A stretch of 64,000 nucleotides of DNA from an uncultured Ruegeria sp. (GCF_947497005.1 NZ_CANMFF010000012.1:62001-126000), one strand, 5' to 3'. Positions 35,791 to 44,101 are shown, counted from the stretch's first letter. Program-made: numbers and translations. The notes: generated by a model from the sequence alone, not told the origin.

Positions 35791-35820
35791 GCTGCCCCGG
35801 CACATGGGTCCCGGGGCAGC
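35791..35820 (-). terminator. Intercistronic hairpin after binding-protein gene 3
   Basis: GCTGCCCCGG (35791-35800) pairs perfectly with CCGGGGCAGC (35811-35820). There is no T-run. Same design and position as the hairpins at 5284 and 8783, so differential expression of binding protein over permease is the likely purpose. Confidence 0.68.
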
Positions 35821-35833
35821 AGGGAGGCCGGCC

Positions 35834-37237
35834 TTAATTAAAAATTTCAGCCGGTGCGTCGTTGATCCACCGCAGGCGCAGGTCCTCGGGGAAGACTTTG
35901 AGCCGCGTGTTGATCTTGGTGCAAGCGTTGGCCAGCGCTTCTTCGGCCGTTTCCGTCTCGCCTGCCATGTATTTGTTCAACTCAACACCAAAGATTTCTT
36001 CCACATCGGCGTAGAACGGGTGAAAGATGCGGCGGCGCGCGTTGTCCTGCGTTTCAAGAAGGACCTTATAATACGGGTATTTTTCCTGCAGATCCGGGTC
36101 GGACAGGATTGACTTGTAGAACTGGCTGACGCCCGATCCTTCCTCGGCAAAGCGGCGCATCATGTCGCGGGATGTACCCCACTTGATGAATTCCCACGCA
36201 GCCTCTTTCTCCTGATCGGTGGCCTTGGAGTTGATGCCAAAACTCAGTGCGCCGGTCATTGTGGGCTGGGCGGTGCCGTCCCCGGTCGGGCTGGCGGCAT
36301 AGCCCGCTTCACCAACGGTGGGCAGGACCGCCTCTTCCGGATTGGTCAGGCGCACGGTGCGCACAGACCAATAGCTAGACTGGGCCACCTCGGCCCGTTC
36401 CATATAGCCGGTACGGATGTCCCACATCAGGCCCAGGTAATCCGGCGGGTTGAACGCCACCAGCCGTTTCATCACGTCGGCAGCTGCCAGGGCGGCCTCG
36501 CTGTCCATGGCGCAAAGGCCAGTTTCAGGATCCCAATAACTGCCGCCAAAACTGCGCATGATCGGGAAAAAGTCGTGCGTGATCGCACCGGCTACACGGC
36601 TATAGGCCTGCGCATTGCCATAGAAGTCTTTCTCGAGCGCTTCGCCAGCCAGCGTTTCGCCCGCCTTGCGGGTAAAAAACTCAGCGATGTCGATATACTG
36701 ATCCCAAGTTTGCGCCGGGGCCAGATCATAGCCGTATTTCTCTTTGAACGCTGCCTGCTCGTCTGCGTTTCCGTACAGGTCCTTGCGGTAATTCTGATGC
36801 CAGATCATGCCCGAGGCCGGGAAGGCCAGTAATCGGCCCTGCCATGTGTTTTCCTGAAGCTGGATGGGCAAGATATCGTCCAGGTGGATTTCCTCGGCAT
36901 CGCGTTTGACCAGATCCGTCAGATCCTCCAGCGCGCCGGATTCACCCAGAACGCCGACCCAGGGGCTGTCGACCCACATCAGTTGATAGGAGGGGCTGTC
37001 GGCGCTGGCCTCTATCACGATCTTGTCGATCAGGCCGGGATAGGGGAACATATCGATCTGCACTTTCGCGCCGGTCAGTTCCTCGAACTCGTCCACGATC
37101 GGCGCAAGGCGGGTCACAGACGTGTCGCCAATGGCGAGCATCTTGAGTTCAACGCCGTCAAAATCCTTTGCGTGCGCCATTGTCGCTGCCGTGATCGTCA
37201 CGGCTGACGCAAATGCGGTTAGTCTTAGTGATTTCAT
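35834..37237 (-). CDS. Sugar ABC transporter substrate-binding protein, importer 3
   Basis: A 467-residue extracellular solute-binding protein of family 1. The Sec signal is about 23 residues, ending AHA before KDFDGVELKML. Typical lobes and hinges include KVQIDMFPYPGLIDKIVIEA and the C-terminal KYPYYKVLLETQDNARRRIF. It delivers a sugar or polyol to the permeases encoded after the hairpin. It is preceded by a VOC gene on the same strand. Its own upstream region has a perfect TTGACA with a LacI-type palindrome just downstream, so it may have a separate promoter controlled by the LacI regulator at 39.6 kb. Confidence 0.9.
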   Translation of the reverse strand: MKSLRLTAFASAVTITAATMAHAKDFDGVELKMLAIGDTSVTRLAPIVDEFEELTGAKVQIDMFPYPGLIDKIVIEASADSPSYQLMWVDSPWVGVLGESGALEDLTDLVKRDAEEIHLDDILPIQLQENTWQGRLLAFPASGMIWHQNYRKDLYGNADEQAAFKEKYGYDLAPAQTWDQYIDIAEFFTRKAGETLAGEALEKDFYGNAQAYSRVAGAITHDFFPIMRSFGGSYWDPETGLCAMDSEAALAAADVMKRLVAFNPPDYLGLMWDIRTGYMERAEVAQSSYWSVRTVRLTNPEEAVLPTVGEAGYAASPTGDGTAQPTMTGALSFGINSKATDQEKEAAWEFIKWGTSRDMMRRFAEEGSGVSQFYKSILSDPDLQEKYPYYKVLLETQDNARRRIFHPFYADVEEIFGVELNKYMAGETETAEEALANACTKINTRLKVFPEDLRLRWINDAPAEIFN

Positions 37238-37276
37238 GGTTTTTCCTCCGCTGCTTGACGCTTGTCGCGTCTCTGG

Positions 37277-37290
37277 TGAAACGTTTAATC
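37277..37290 (-). promoter_or_regulatory. Candidate LacI-family operator before importer 3
   Basis: TGAAACGTTTAATC contains the CG-centred palindrome AAACGTTT (37279-37286), the usual design for LacI-family operators. A TTGACA hexamer on the minus strand (37294-37299) lies just upstream. A second copy with the same TGAAACG-TTAA pattern occurs at 37836. Confidence 0.5.
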
Positions 37291-37299
37291 TATTGTCAA

Positions 37300-37821
37300 T
37301 TATTTGCCCTGGGACGGGGTCCAGAGCAGCTCAGAGGCCTCCGCCTCGTAGCCGAGTGGCCCTTTTGCGCTGACGATCTCGATGTATTGGCCCCAGGGTG
37401 CGCGCAGATACATCCAGACCAGTCGGTCCATTGGCCCGCCTTCGATCAGGGTAGGACCCTCCAACACATCCACGCCCTTGGCTTTCAGCCGTTCAGCTGT
37501 GGCAAAAGCATCGTCGACTTCGAAGGCTATATGCATCGCGCCAACTTCAGCGTTGTGCTTGATCGGCGTCGGATCGGTCACACCGGAATATTCGAACACC
37601 TCCAGCGATCCGCCCCGGCCGATCTGCAGAACCCTTTGATCGGATATCTTGCACCCTGCAGGAACACCCAGTCGGGTCAGCATAAAGTCATCATCCACAT
37701 CGACCGAGCTGCATTCCATGATTGTGACAGCGCCGAATACGTCGGTGAAAAACGCCACGGCTTCTTCCATGTCAGGTACGGTGAATCCGATATGATGCAA
37801 ACCCAGTGTGTGCACAGCCAT
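37300..37821 (-). CDS. VOC superfamily protein (glyoxalase/dioxygenase fold)
   Basis: A 173-residue vicinal-oxygen-chelate protein. It begins MAVHTLGLHHIGFTVPDMEE, with the metal-binding His of the first beta-alpha-beta module, and has HIAFEVDDAFATAERLKAKG and a terminal APWGQYIEIVSAKG, where a Glu would be the last ligand. VOC proteins include glyoxalases, epimerases such as methylmalonyl-CoA epimerase, and dioxygenases. It is the first gene before importer 3, with both a regulon palindrome and a LacI-type site upstream. An epimerase or isomerase role in the pathway is possible but not shown. Confidence 0.85.
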   Translation of the reverse strand: MAVHTLGLHHIGFTVPDMEEAVAFFTDVFGAVTIMECSSVDVDDDFMLTRLGVPAGCKISDQRVLQIGRGGSLEVFEYSGVTDPTPIKHNAEVGAMHIAFEVDDAFATAERLKAKGVDVLEGPTLIEGGPMDRLVWMYLRAPWGQYIEIVSAKGPLGYEAEASELLWTPSQGK

Positions 37822-37835
37822 CTCCTGTCATTTGA

Positions 37836-37847
37836 TGAAACGATTAA
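37836..37847 (-). promoter_or_regulatory. Second candidate LacI-family operator
   Basis: TGAAACGATTAA matches the site at 37277 in all but one base. It lies directly beside the TetR-type palindrome (37849) in the VOC promoter, suggesting dual control. Confidence 0.42.
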
Positions 37848-37848
37848 C

Positions 37849-37863
37849 GCACTATTCAGTTAC
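37849..37863 (-). promoter_or_regulatory. Operator of the TetR-type regulon (VOC/importer 3), degenerate half
   Basis: On the plus strand GCAC-TATTCA-GTTAC; read on the minus strand it is GTAAC-N6-GTGC, the same variant as at 7554. It lies between TTGACT (37866-37871) and a GTTAAT -10-like hexamer of the minus-strand promoter. Confidence 0.58.
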
Positions 37864-37912
37864 TTAGTCAAGAGGACTTTTATCCTTCCAAAAGATTGAG
37901 CACTTACAATGT

Positions 37913-39562
37913 CTAAACCAGTTCTCGGCGTTTGGAGTTCCGCTCTTCCGCGAAAATGACTGCGGGCAGAGGATCAAGTCCCCGAACCATATCCGAAGCT
38001 TTTTCACCGATCATAATTGTTGGCGCATTCGTGTTTGACGAGTTGATCGCGGGCATGATGGATGCATCGCAGACACGGATGCCCTCAAGCCCGCGTAGCT
38101 TAAGTTCGGTGTCCACCACCGCCATGTCATCATGCCCCATCTTGCAGGTCCCAACCGGGTGATGGTCAGTCTTGGCGATTCCGACGGCATAATCCAGCAC
38201 TTCGGTCTCTGATGCGCCGGGGCCGGGCAGAATCTCATGCCGCACATAATCTTCTAACGCCGGTTGCCGCATGATTTCCCGTGCCATTTCCAAACCGCGC
38301 AGGGACATTTCGCGGTCATAGGGATCGCCCCAGAAATTTGGGTCGATCAACGGCGCGGCGGTCGGATCGTCTGATGCCAGCCTGACGGTGCCCCGAGACC
38401 GGGGGCGCGCAAATGTACTGTTCAGAGTGACGCCGCAGCCATTGACCTTGACGATCCCTTTTTCGATCCCGGATCCTTGACCAAAATGAAACTGCATATC
38501 GGGCGCGTCTGCCGTTTCGTCGGCATACCAGAACCCGCCTGTTTCAAACAGTGACGCCGTGACCGGGCCGGTCCGGGTCAGATAATATTGCAGCCCGGCC
38601 AGAATGGTCCGGTCAATTCGCTCGGTCCCGTCATACGTATGTCGCCCGGTGCATTCCGAGATTGTACAAAGATCCAGATGATCCTGCAGGTTCGAGCCGA
38701 CGCCGGGCAAATCATGTATGACGTCAAGACCAACAGATTTAAGGTGATCGGCAGGCCCAACCCCCGACAGCATCAAAAGACGCGGAGACCCGATTGCACC
38801 GGAGGTCAGCAAAATCTCGCGATCCGCTCGTAGCGTGATCTGTTCAGACCCTTTCGAGGCTTCAACGCCAACGGCACGCGTTTTGTCAAAAATGATTCGA
38901 TGAACCTGAGTGCCCGTCATAACCGTCAGGTTCGGCCGCAGCTCAGCTGATTTAAGGTAGGCCTGTGATGTGGAAGACCGGCGTGCATCTTTCTGAGTCA
39001 GTTGATAGAATCCGCATCCTGCTTGCTGTCTACCATTGAAATCCGGATTATATGGCAGACCCCATTGTTGGGCCGCCCGAAGGAACGCGCTGCAGATGGG
39101 CAAAGCGCCGCGCGGCATGGAAACACCCAGCGGGCCTTCTCCCCCATGGAAATCGTCCTCATACCTCTCGTTTCCTTCGGCGCGTTTGAAATAAGGCAAA
39201 ACCTCGCGATAGCTCCAACCGTCGCAGCTGTGGTCACTAGCCCAATTGTCATAGTCCAGACGATTGCCACGCGTGTAAATCTGTGCGTTAATCGAGGACC
39301 CGCCCCCAACCACGCGTGCTTGGGTGTACCACAGAGAACGTCCGTTCAAACCTTTCTGAGGAACCGTGGACCACCCCCAGGACGCGATGCCCTTTGTCAT
39401 TTTTGCAAATCCGGCGGGCATATGGAAAAGTGGGCTTCGATCACGCCCACCGGCCTCAATCAGCAGGACTTTGGCATCCCGATCTTCACTGAGGCGGGCC
39501 GCCATCACGCAGCCTGACGACCCCCCGCCCACGATCACATAGTCGTAGTTTTTCTGTCGCAT
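37913..39562 (-). CDS. GMC-family FAD-dependent alcohol oxidoreductase, copy 2
   Basis: A 549-residue choline-dehydrogenase-like flavoprotein. VIVGGGSSGCVMAARL near residue 8 binds [22 protein letters not shown] and GAIGSPRLLMLSGVGP are the GMC signatures; KTDHHPVGTCKMG carries the catalytic histidine. It is a paralogue of the enzyme at 14944 and, like it, would pass electrons from a primary alcohol to the membrane. Its promoter contains the 46-bp palindrome centred on the regulon operator, placing it in the same regulon despite being 23 kb away from its paralogue. Confidence 0.92.
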   Translation of the reverse strand: MRQKNYDYVIVGGGSSGCVMAARLSEDRDAKVLLIEAGGRDRSPLFHMPAGFAKMTKGIASWGWSTVPQKGLNGRSLWYTQARVVGGGSSINAQIYTRGNRLDYDNWASDHSCDGWSYREVLPYFKRAEGNERYEDDFHGGEGPLGVSMPRGALPICSAFLRAAQQWGLPYNPDFNGRQQAGCGFYQLTQKDARRSSTSQAYLKSAELRPNLTVMTGTQVHRIIFDKTRAVGVEASKGSEQITLRADREILLTSGAIGSPRLLMLSGVGPADHLKSVGLDVIHDLPGVGSNLQDHLDLCTISECTGRHTYDGTERIDRTILAGLQYYLTRTGPVTASLFETGGFWYADETADAPDMQFHFGQGSGIEKGIVKVNGCGVTLNSTFARPRSRGTVRLASDDPTAAPLIDPNFWGDPYDREMSLRGLEMAREIMRQPALEDYVRHEILPGPGASETEVLDYAVGIAKTDHHPVGTCKMGHDDMAVVDTELKLRGLEGIRVCDASIMPAINSSNTNAPTIMIGEKASDMVRGLDPLPAVIFAEERNSKRRELV

Positions 39563-39572
39563 TCGCCCAACC

Positions 39573-39618
39573 TCATGTGATAGTTAGTAACCATATAGTT
39601 ACTAACTATCACATGAGA
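39573..39618. promoter_or_regulatory. 46-bp palindrome with the regulon operator at its centre
   Basis: The left arm CTCATGTGATAGTTAGTAAC (39573-39592) and its exact reverse complement (39599-39618) flank CATATA. The centre is GTAAC-N6-GTTAC. It lies between the LacI gene and the GMC gene; a TTGACT hexamer on the minus strand at 39630-39635 is the probable -35 of the GMC promoter. It may serve both as operator and as transcriptional stop for the lacI message. Confidence 0.8.
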
Positions 39619-39630
39619 CCAGGAATTTAG

Positions 39631-40659
39631 TCAACCCGAACGCGCGACAGAGTCCCGGATGACGAGTTCTGGCTCCAGGATCACGGGATCTATATTAGCC
39701 TTGTCCAGACGCATGCTTTTCAACACCAATTCCGCTGAAATTCGACCGATGTCCTGAGGGTGAATATCTACAGATGTCAGGCCAGGATTGAGAGAATCGT
39801 TTTGCTGGATGTTATCAATTCCTACAACTGACAGATCCTTGCCTATGCGAATTCCCAGGTGCTTCGCCGCCTTGTAAACGCCAGTTGCCTGGTCATCGTT
39901 GAAACACAAAACCGCCGTTGGAAAATTCACATCTCCATAGGCGCCAACAAGTTTTTGATAAACGAAGTCCGGCACTTGTGATCCAGGAACCAAAGTGCAG
40001 ACCTCGGCGGGAAGTCCAGATTCGGCCAGAGCTTTCAGAACCCCGTTTCTCCGGCCTTGCCAGGTTGTTGTCCTCTCATATCCCCCCATAAACCAAAATG
40101 ACCGATGGCCGTATTCGATCAGATGACTGGCCGCCAGGTAACCGGACATCTCTTCGTCGGCACCGACAAAAATTGCCCCGGATCCCGGCACATCGCGCAC
40201 GCACACCACTGTAGGAATATTTCTGGCGGTCAATTCTGTCAAAGATTCAGGCCCAAGAATGTGGACAGGGCTGACGACAACTCCCGCGACGCTTTGCGAG
40301 ATCATGGACGCCAATAATTTTTGTTGGCGTACAGGATCATTCTGAGCAGTGGCCAGCAAGGTTAGGTACCCCGCCTCATATGCCGACATTTCCAAAGCAG
40401 CGACCAACTCGCTGAAGAACGGGTTAACAACCGTGTTTAGAATAACCCCGATAAGAGAAGACTTTCCGGTTCGCAATTGTGCTGCCGTATCATCGCGGAG
40501 AAAACCCATTTCTTTGGATATACGCAGAATTTTCTCACGGGTTTTGGTGGATACCCTGCCGGTTTCGCTTAGCGCATATGACACAGTTGCATTGGAAACC
40601 CCTGCGACCTTAGCGATGTCAGAAATCTTAACGCGTCCCAACAATTCTCTCCATTGCAA
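39631..40659 (-). CDS. LacI-family transcriptional regulator
   Basis: A 342-residue regulator. The N-terminal helix-turn-helix is VKISDIAKVAGVSNATVSYA (residues 10-29) with the hinge region after it; the rest is a periplasmic-binding-like ligand domain (SSLIGVILNTVVNPFFSELV near residue 70; CFNDDQATGVYKAAKHLGI near 250). Such proteins bind CG-centred palindromes and respond to a sugar or its phosphate. Two AAACG-TT-type sites lie before importer 3, its most likely targets. A decayed IS30 copy is inserted about 210 bases upstream of its start; the intervening stretch could still hold its promoter. Confidence 0.92.
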   Translation of the reverse strand: MQWRELLGRVKISDIAKVAGVSNATVSYALSETGRVSTKTREKILRISKEMGFLRDDTAAQLRTGKSSLIGVILNTVVNPFFSELVAALEMSAYEAGYLTLLATAQNDPVRQQKLLASMISQSVAGVVVSPVHILGPESLTELTARNIPTVVCVRDVPGSGAIFVGADEEMSGYLAASHLIEYGHRSFWFMGGYERTTTWQGRRNGVLKALAESGLPAEVCTLVPGSQVPDFVYQKLVGAYGDVNFPTAVLCFNDDQATGVYKAAKHLGIRIGKDLSVVGIDNIQQNDSLNPGLTSVDIHPQDIGRISAELVLKSMRLDKANIDPVILEPELVIRDSVARSG

Positions 40660-40871
40660 TCGACTACAGCGTCAAATTACACGCGCGAAGTTATCACCAG
40701 AATCACGGCTCACAAGAGAATGTACCCAGAAAATGTGTTAACGGCGGAGCAATACTCGGCCACGGTAGCGGCATCCTTGGGGAAATGGCAGCCTTTCGGT
40801 GAGATCATGTTGAAACCTGTTCGAAATCTATTCGACGGGAACAAACGTCAGATCACGCATGTGAGCGATAG

Positions 40872-41965
40872 TTGAACTGCGACTCCCATTGTCTCCTAGG
40901 GTAGGGGGATCGGCCCAGCTCCGCCATCATTTTTTCTCTTAAGACCTCTGCCGGCGTCTTCCACCCGAGGCAATTGCGCGGCGTGTTGTTGAGGCGGTCT
41001 CAGATCATGAATTGAAAATGATCTGCGACCGCCGTGATGTCGCGCCTGCAGGGCAGCCATCTCCGGACGCGTCGGTTGACGTTCTCGACCGTGCCATTCT
41101 GCCAGGGCGAGGAGGGATCGCAGAACCACGTCTGTGTGCCGATCTCGGCTTGCAGGTGCGGCCAGCTAACGAACTCAGTTCCGCGGTCGAAGGTGATGGA
41201 TTTCCGGGCCAGGTGGGGCAGGTCGCGTGCGGCCTTCATGATCTTGCCCATCACCAGTTTCGTGCGCTTGTTCGGATTCTTCAGAAGCACCGTGAACCGG
41301 CTGACACGCTCGACCAGCGATGTCACATTGGACTGCCCAAGGCACTATTTGAACAGCATAAGGTCTCCCTCCCAGTGTCCGAACTGGCGGCGGTGAGCAA
41401 CATCGTCAGGGCGGAACAGGATGCTGACGTCGCGATCGAACTTCGGCGGCACGCGCTTTCTGGCGCGCCGGGGTTTGCGCGCTTTGCGATGGTTTGGCAG
41501 ATACCACCACAGGTCATCCGCCATGCCTTCTTTGGAATAGATGTAACGATAGATCGTTTCCCGGCAGACCCTGAGCCCGGCGCGCTCGAAAATCATCCGA
41601 TTGCCGATCTGTTCGGGCGTCCAGCCATTCTTTAGCCGTTCGACAACGCGTTTGCGCAAGTGTGGGTGCCGGACCAGTTTCCGCTGCCGCGCGCGCCGAT
41701 CGGCCGCCATCAGATGCGCGGCGGCACTGTAGTAGCCATCACATTTGGGCAGACATTCGTCGGAGAAGAAATTCGTTTGATCTCGCGATGGATCGTCGCT
41801 TTCGAGCGCTTCAGGACGCGCGCCATCTCTCGATCAGGGACCTTTGCATGTCGCCAGCGTTCGATTTTACGGCGTTCCTCAATGCTCAGTTGCTTGTACA
41901 CGGCTCCCATGGCACAATCTCCTCATTAGATAACTCATTGTTTTCTAATAGGAGTCGCAATTGAA
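40872..41965 (-). mobile_element. IS30-family insertion sequence, decayed
   Basis: Terminal inverted repeats TTGAACTGCGACTCCCATT (40872-40890) and, at the other end, the complement of TTCAATTGCGACTCCTATT (41947-41965) match at 16 of 19 positions. They bound about 1.1 kb, the normal IS30 size. The transposase inside is disrupted at three places. No clear target duplication flanks it (GATAG and GGTAG are only similar), consistent with an old insertion. Confidence 0.82.
40900..41910 (-). pseudogene. IS30-family transposase, one frameshift and two nonsense codons
   Basis: The N-terminal helix-turn-helix (YKQLSIEERRKIERWRHAK at the start) is intact. Near 41774 a base is missing after the codons for EIKR, shifting the frame; restoring one base gives N-F-F-S-D-E-C-L-P-K followed by MAADRRARQRKLVRHP. 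An in-frame TAG (41345-41347) follows GHWEGDLMLFK, just after the first catalytic Asp, and a TGA follows HFQFMI near 41000 where the family has a cysteine. The second Asp (TFDRGTEF) and the Glu (PWQNGTVENVNRR) are still readable. The protein cannot be made in full. Confidence 0.85.
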
Positions 41966-42124
41966 GGTAGCGCGCACCCATGTTCGTCAATTGGACCTCA
42001 TAATTTGCGACACATCCCGTCAGATAACTTGGCAATGCCATTTACAGTCTGTTGCCAGCGAATAGAGCCCCGTTCCGTCGGCGGGGGTGCTCGTGGGTTT
42101 TGGCAGATCGACCGGACTTGTTTT

Positions 42125-42530
42125 GATTTGTTCACGCAAACATGGTCGATTTCGTTTTTCGACAACATCTTGGAAATCGATGCATCTGGCTTGGCGTAGG
42201 TGAACAAGACGTTGATCTTTCCAAGGGCATCCAGGGTCACCGGGGCGCGTTTGCCCAGTTTTTCGCCATCGGCGACCACCACGCGGATTTGAGCGTTATC
42301 AATAGCAAGCCGCGCCAGATTGGCCTCTTGCAGATCATGCAGCATGAAACCCATCTCAGCATTGACCGCTCCAACCGAAAGGATGGCAAAACGGACGTTC
42401 AGGCGCTTGACAAGATCCTGCGCTTCCAAACCGAACGCGCCGTGCTGATGCTGACGCTGTGGAAGAGAGAAACCTAGTTCAAGTGGACAAAGGAAACCAT
42501 TGCCTGAGCGGAATTCCCGCCCCAGACGGC
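42125..42530 (-). pseudogene. DeoR-family regulator, C-terminal remnant
   Basis: Minus-strand reading gives FGLEAQDLVKRLNVRFAILS, then VGAVNAEMGFMLHDLQEANL and RVVVADGEKLGKRAPV, a clear match to the sugar-phosphate-sensing C-terminal domain of DeoR-type repressors. A GGEFRSGNG-like piece is found upstream (around 42500) after an apparent frameshift, and the N-terminal helix-turn-helix was not found. It lies between the IS30 copy and other debris, so the gene was probably destroyed by rearrangement. Confidence 0.7.
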
Positions 42531-42892
42531 GGGGAGCTATGTCCCGAAGGGGCGGAGGTTGGTCGATCTCGTGCTGGGCCGATGGGATGTGGATCATTCT
42601 GCACAACCCTATCCATACATTTGAGACGACCACCACCGGATACCAAAATGAGGCGCGAACTGGCTGACCTCGAAGAGAACCATGTCCCCGGACGGACTAT
42701 CCAAGTCTCCACTTGACAAGACCGCAATCAGAGAACGGCCCGCGGCATGTGAAGACCGCACTATGAGGCCGCATACATGTCAGCACCCGACTACCCGAAT
42801 TACCAACCAAAGATTCTTCTTGCCCAAAGGGGGATGTCCATACATGCCGTAAACTTTGGCGTTGATCGAATTATCGCTTTGATCGGCTGTAT
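42531..42892. other. Intergenic stretch with no recognisable gene
   Basis: About 360 bases between the DeoR remnant and the LacI/IS6 remnant. No family-like reading frame, repeat or RNA was recognised. It is probably rearrangement debris. Confidence 0.5.
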
Positions 42893-43150
42893 CTATCCAG
42901 CGAGCTCGGCAAATTGATACAATCCGCCTTTCGAATATCCAAGCTGCCACTTGCGGATCATATTGGCAGTTTCAATGCGCGTTCGCTGACGATCATTACT
43001 TTCGTTCATGCTTGCAATCATAGCGAAGTTTTGGTGTCCGAGTTCGATCAGATGCTGTGCAACTTCAAAGATTGCCTCGTAATTGTCAAACCCAACATAT
43101 GGGACAATGCTATCCTCTGAGGTGCAGTAGGTTGTTACTACAGGTAATAC
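42893..43150 (-). pseudogene. LacI-family ligand-domain fragment fused to an IS6-type transposase tail
   Basis: Minus-strand translation of 43150-42983 reads VVTTYCTSEDSIVPYVGFDN followed by EAIFEVAQHLIELGHQNFAM, typical of the middle of a LacI-family ligand domain. It then runs without a frame change into IETANMIRKWQLGYSKGG and ends FAELAG before the stop. That ending resembles the C-terminus of the IS6-family transposase at 61.8 kb in this window (IEVANMIRKKQF...AEIAG). The fragment has no start and abuts the 3' end of the LysR gene. It appears to be a deletion junction between a regulator gene and an IS6 copy. Confidence 0.68.
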
Positions 43151-43162
43151 CGACTATTGTTT

Positions 43163-44083
43163 TCACTCGCGGAATTGTTCCATCGCTGACTTGGTCAGTT
43201 TCCTGAAACTGGCGATCGTTTCAGAACCTTCAACTATTTTGCGGTAATAGATGGCAACTGGCAGTTCCCAGAGAGCAACACTCGATTTCAGTTGGATCAA
43301 CCCTGATGCCATCGTCGTCGATCCCGCCAGGGGAGCAATCAAAATGGCAACAAATTCGGTTTTCTTGAGAAAAGATGTCAATGAAGTGGGCGAGTTGGTT
43401 CGCATGACAAATTTGGCCGGCGGTAATCCATGTAGGGCGAGAAAGTGGTTTGAGAATTGCACCATGCTTTCATCTTCATAAAAACTCACCCACTTGACCG
43501 ATGCAAGCTGCTCGGGAGAAACAACAGACTGTTGCGCCAGCTTCGATTTTGGATCCGCCACAATTTTCATGGGCAGGTTGATCATTGGCTCACAGTGGAA
43601 TTCTGGTGAGGCGAGGCTCTGTACAGACCCGGCCGCAACAACAACATCTAACTCACCATCTATCAATCGCGTGGCAAGTTGATCACCCACACCTGTGATC
43701 AAATCGATCGATAAAGCGGGGAATTTCTCATGCATTCTATTCATGACATCGGGCAAAACGGTTGTTGCCCATGCAACACCCGCTCCAACGCGAAGCCTGC
43801 CTGTTATCCCACCTGACAAGCCTTGAATCTCTTCATCGACAAACCTGCCGCACTGATGGAGCGTCATTCCAAATCGGTAAAGGACCCCAGCAGCAGGGGT
43901 CGGTGACATGCCTTTCACAGACCTGGTGAACAATTTGGCACCCAAGGCTTCTTCAAGGTTTTTCAAACTAACCGTGAGCGCTGGCTGGCTAATTCCCAGC
44001 ACCTCGGCAGCCTTGTGAATGTTTTTTTCTTCATACACCGCCAGAAACTGTTCAATGCGGCGGTTCATGAATAACGCACTCAT
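43163..44083 (-). CDS. LysR-family transcriptional regulator
   Basis: A 306-residue LTTR. The N-terminal winged helix-turn-helix is RRIEQFLAVYEEKNIHKAAE followed by LGISQPALTVSLKNLEEALG; the C-terminal effector domain begins near residue 95 (GRLRVGAGVAWATTVLPDVM). It is transcribed divergently from the sulfatase/Tct operon, the usual arrangement for an LTTR activator of that operon. A T-N11-A box lies at its own start region. A start five codons later (MNRRIEQF) is also possible; neither has a strong ribosome-binding site. The inducer is unknown, perhaps the sulfate ester or its product. Confidence 0.92.
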   Translation of the reverse strand: MSALFMNRRIEQFLAVYEEKNIHKAAEVLGISQPALTVSLKNLEEALGAKLFTRSVKGMSPTPAAGVLYRFGMTLHQCGRFVDEEIQGLSGGITGRLRVGAGVAWATTVLPDVMNRMHEKFPALSIDLITGVGDQLATRLIDGELDVVVAAGSVQSLASPEFHCEPMINLPMKIVADPKSKLAQQSVVSPEQLASVKWVSFYEDESMVQFSNHFLALHGLPPAKFVMRTNSPTSLTSFLKKTEFVAILIAPLAGSTTMASGLIQLKSSVALWELPVAIYYRKIVEGSETIASFRKLTKSAMEQFRE

Positions 44084-44086
44084 ACG

Positions 44087-44101
44087 ATAAATCCAAATTA
44101 T
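44087..44101. promoter_or_regulatory. T-N11-A LysR binding box
   Basis: ATAA-atccaaa-TTAT is a 4-bp palindrome of the LTTR T-N11-A type, placed at the start of the LysR gene and about 70 bases before the sulfatase start, as expected for autoregulation and activation of the divergent operon. Confidence 0.5.

Noticed and set aside
40654..40875. Small gene between lacI and the IS30 copy
   Set aside because: Starts inside lacI on the other strand, lacks a ribosome-binding site and ends in the IS30 inverted repeat.
40865..41972. Target-site duplication of the IS30 copy (GATAG / GGTAG)
   Set aside because: The flanks differ at one of five positions and could match by chance.
42914..43120. Plus-strand open frame of 68 codons
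   Set aside because: It is antisense to the clear LacI-type minus-strand fragment and has no family resemblance.
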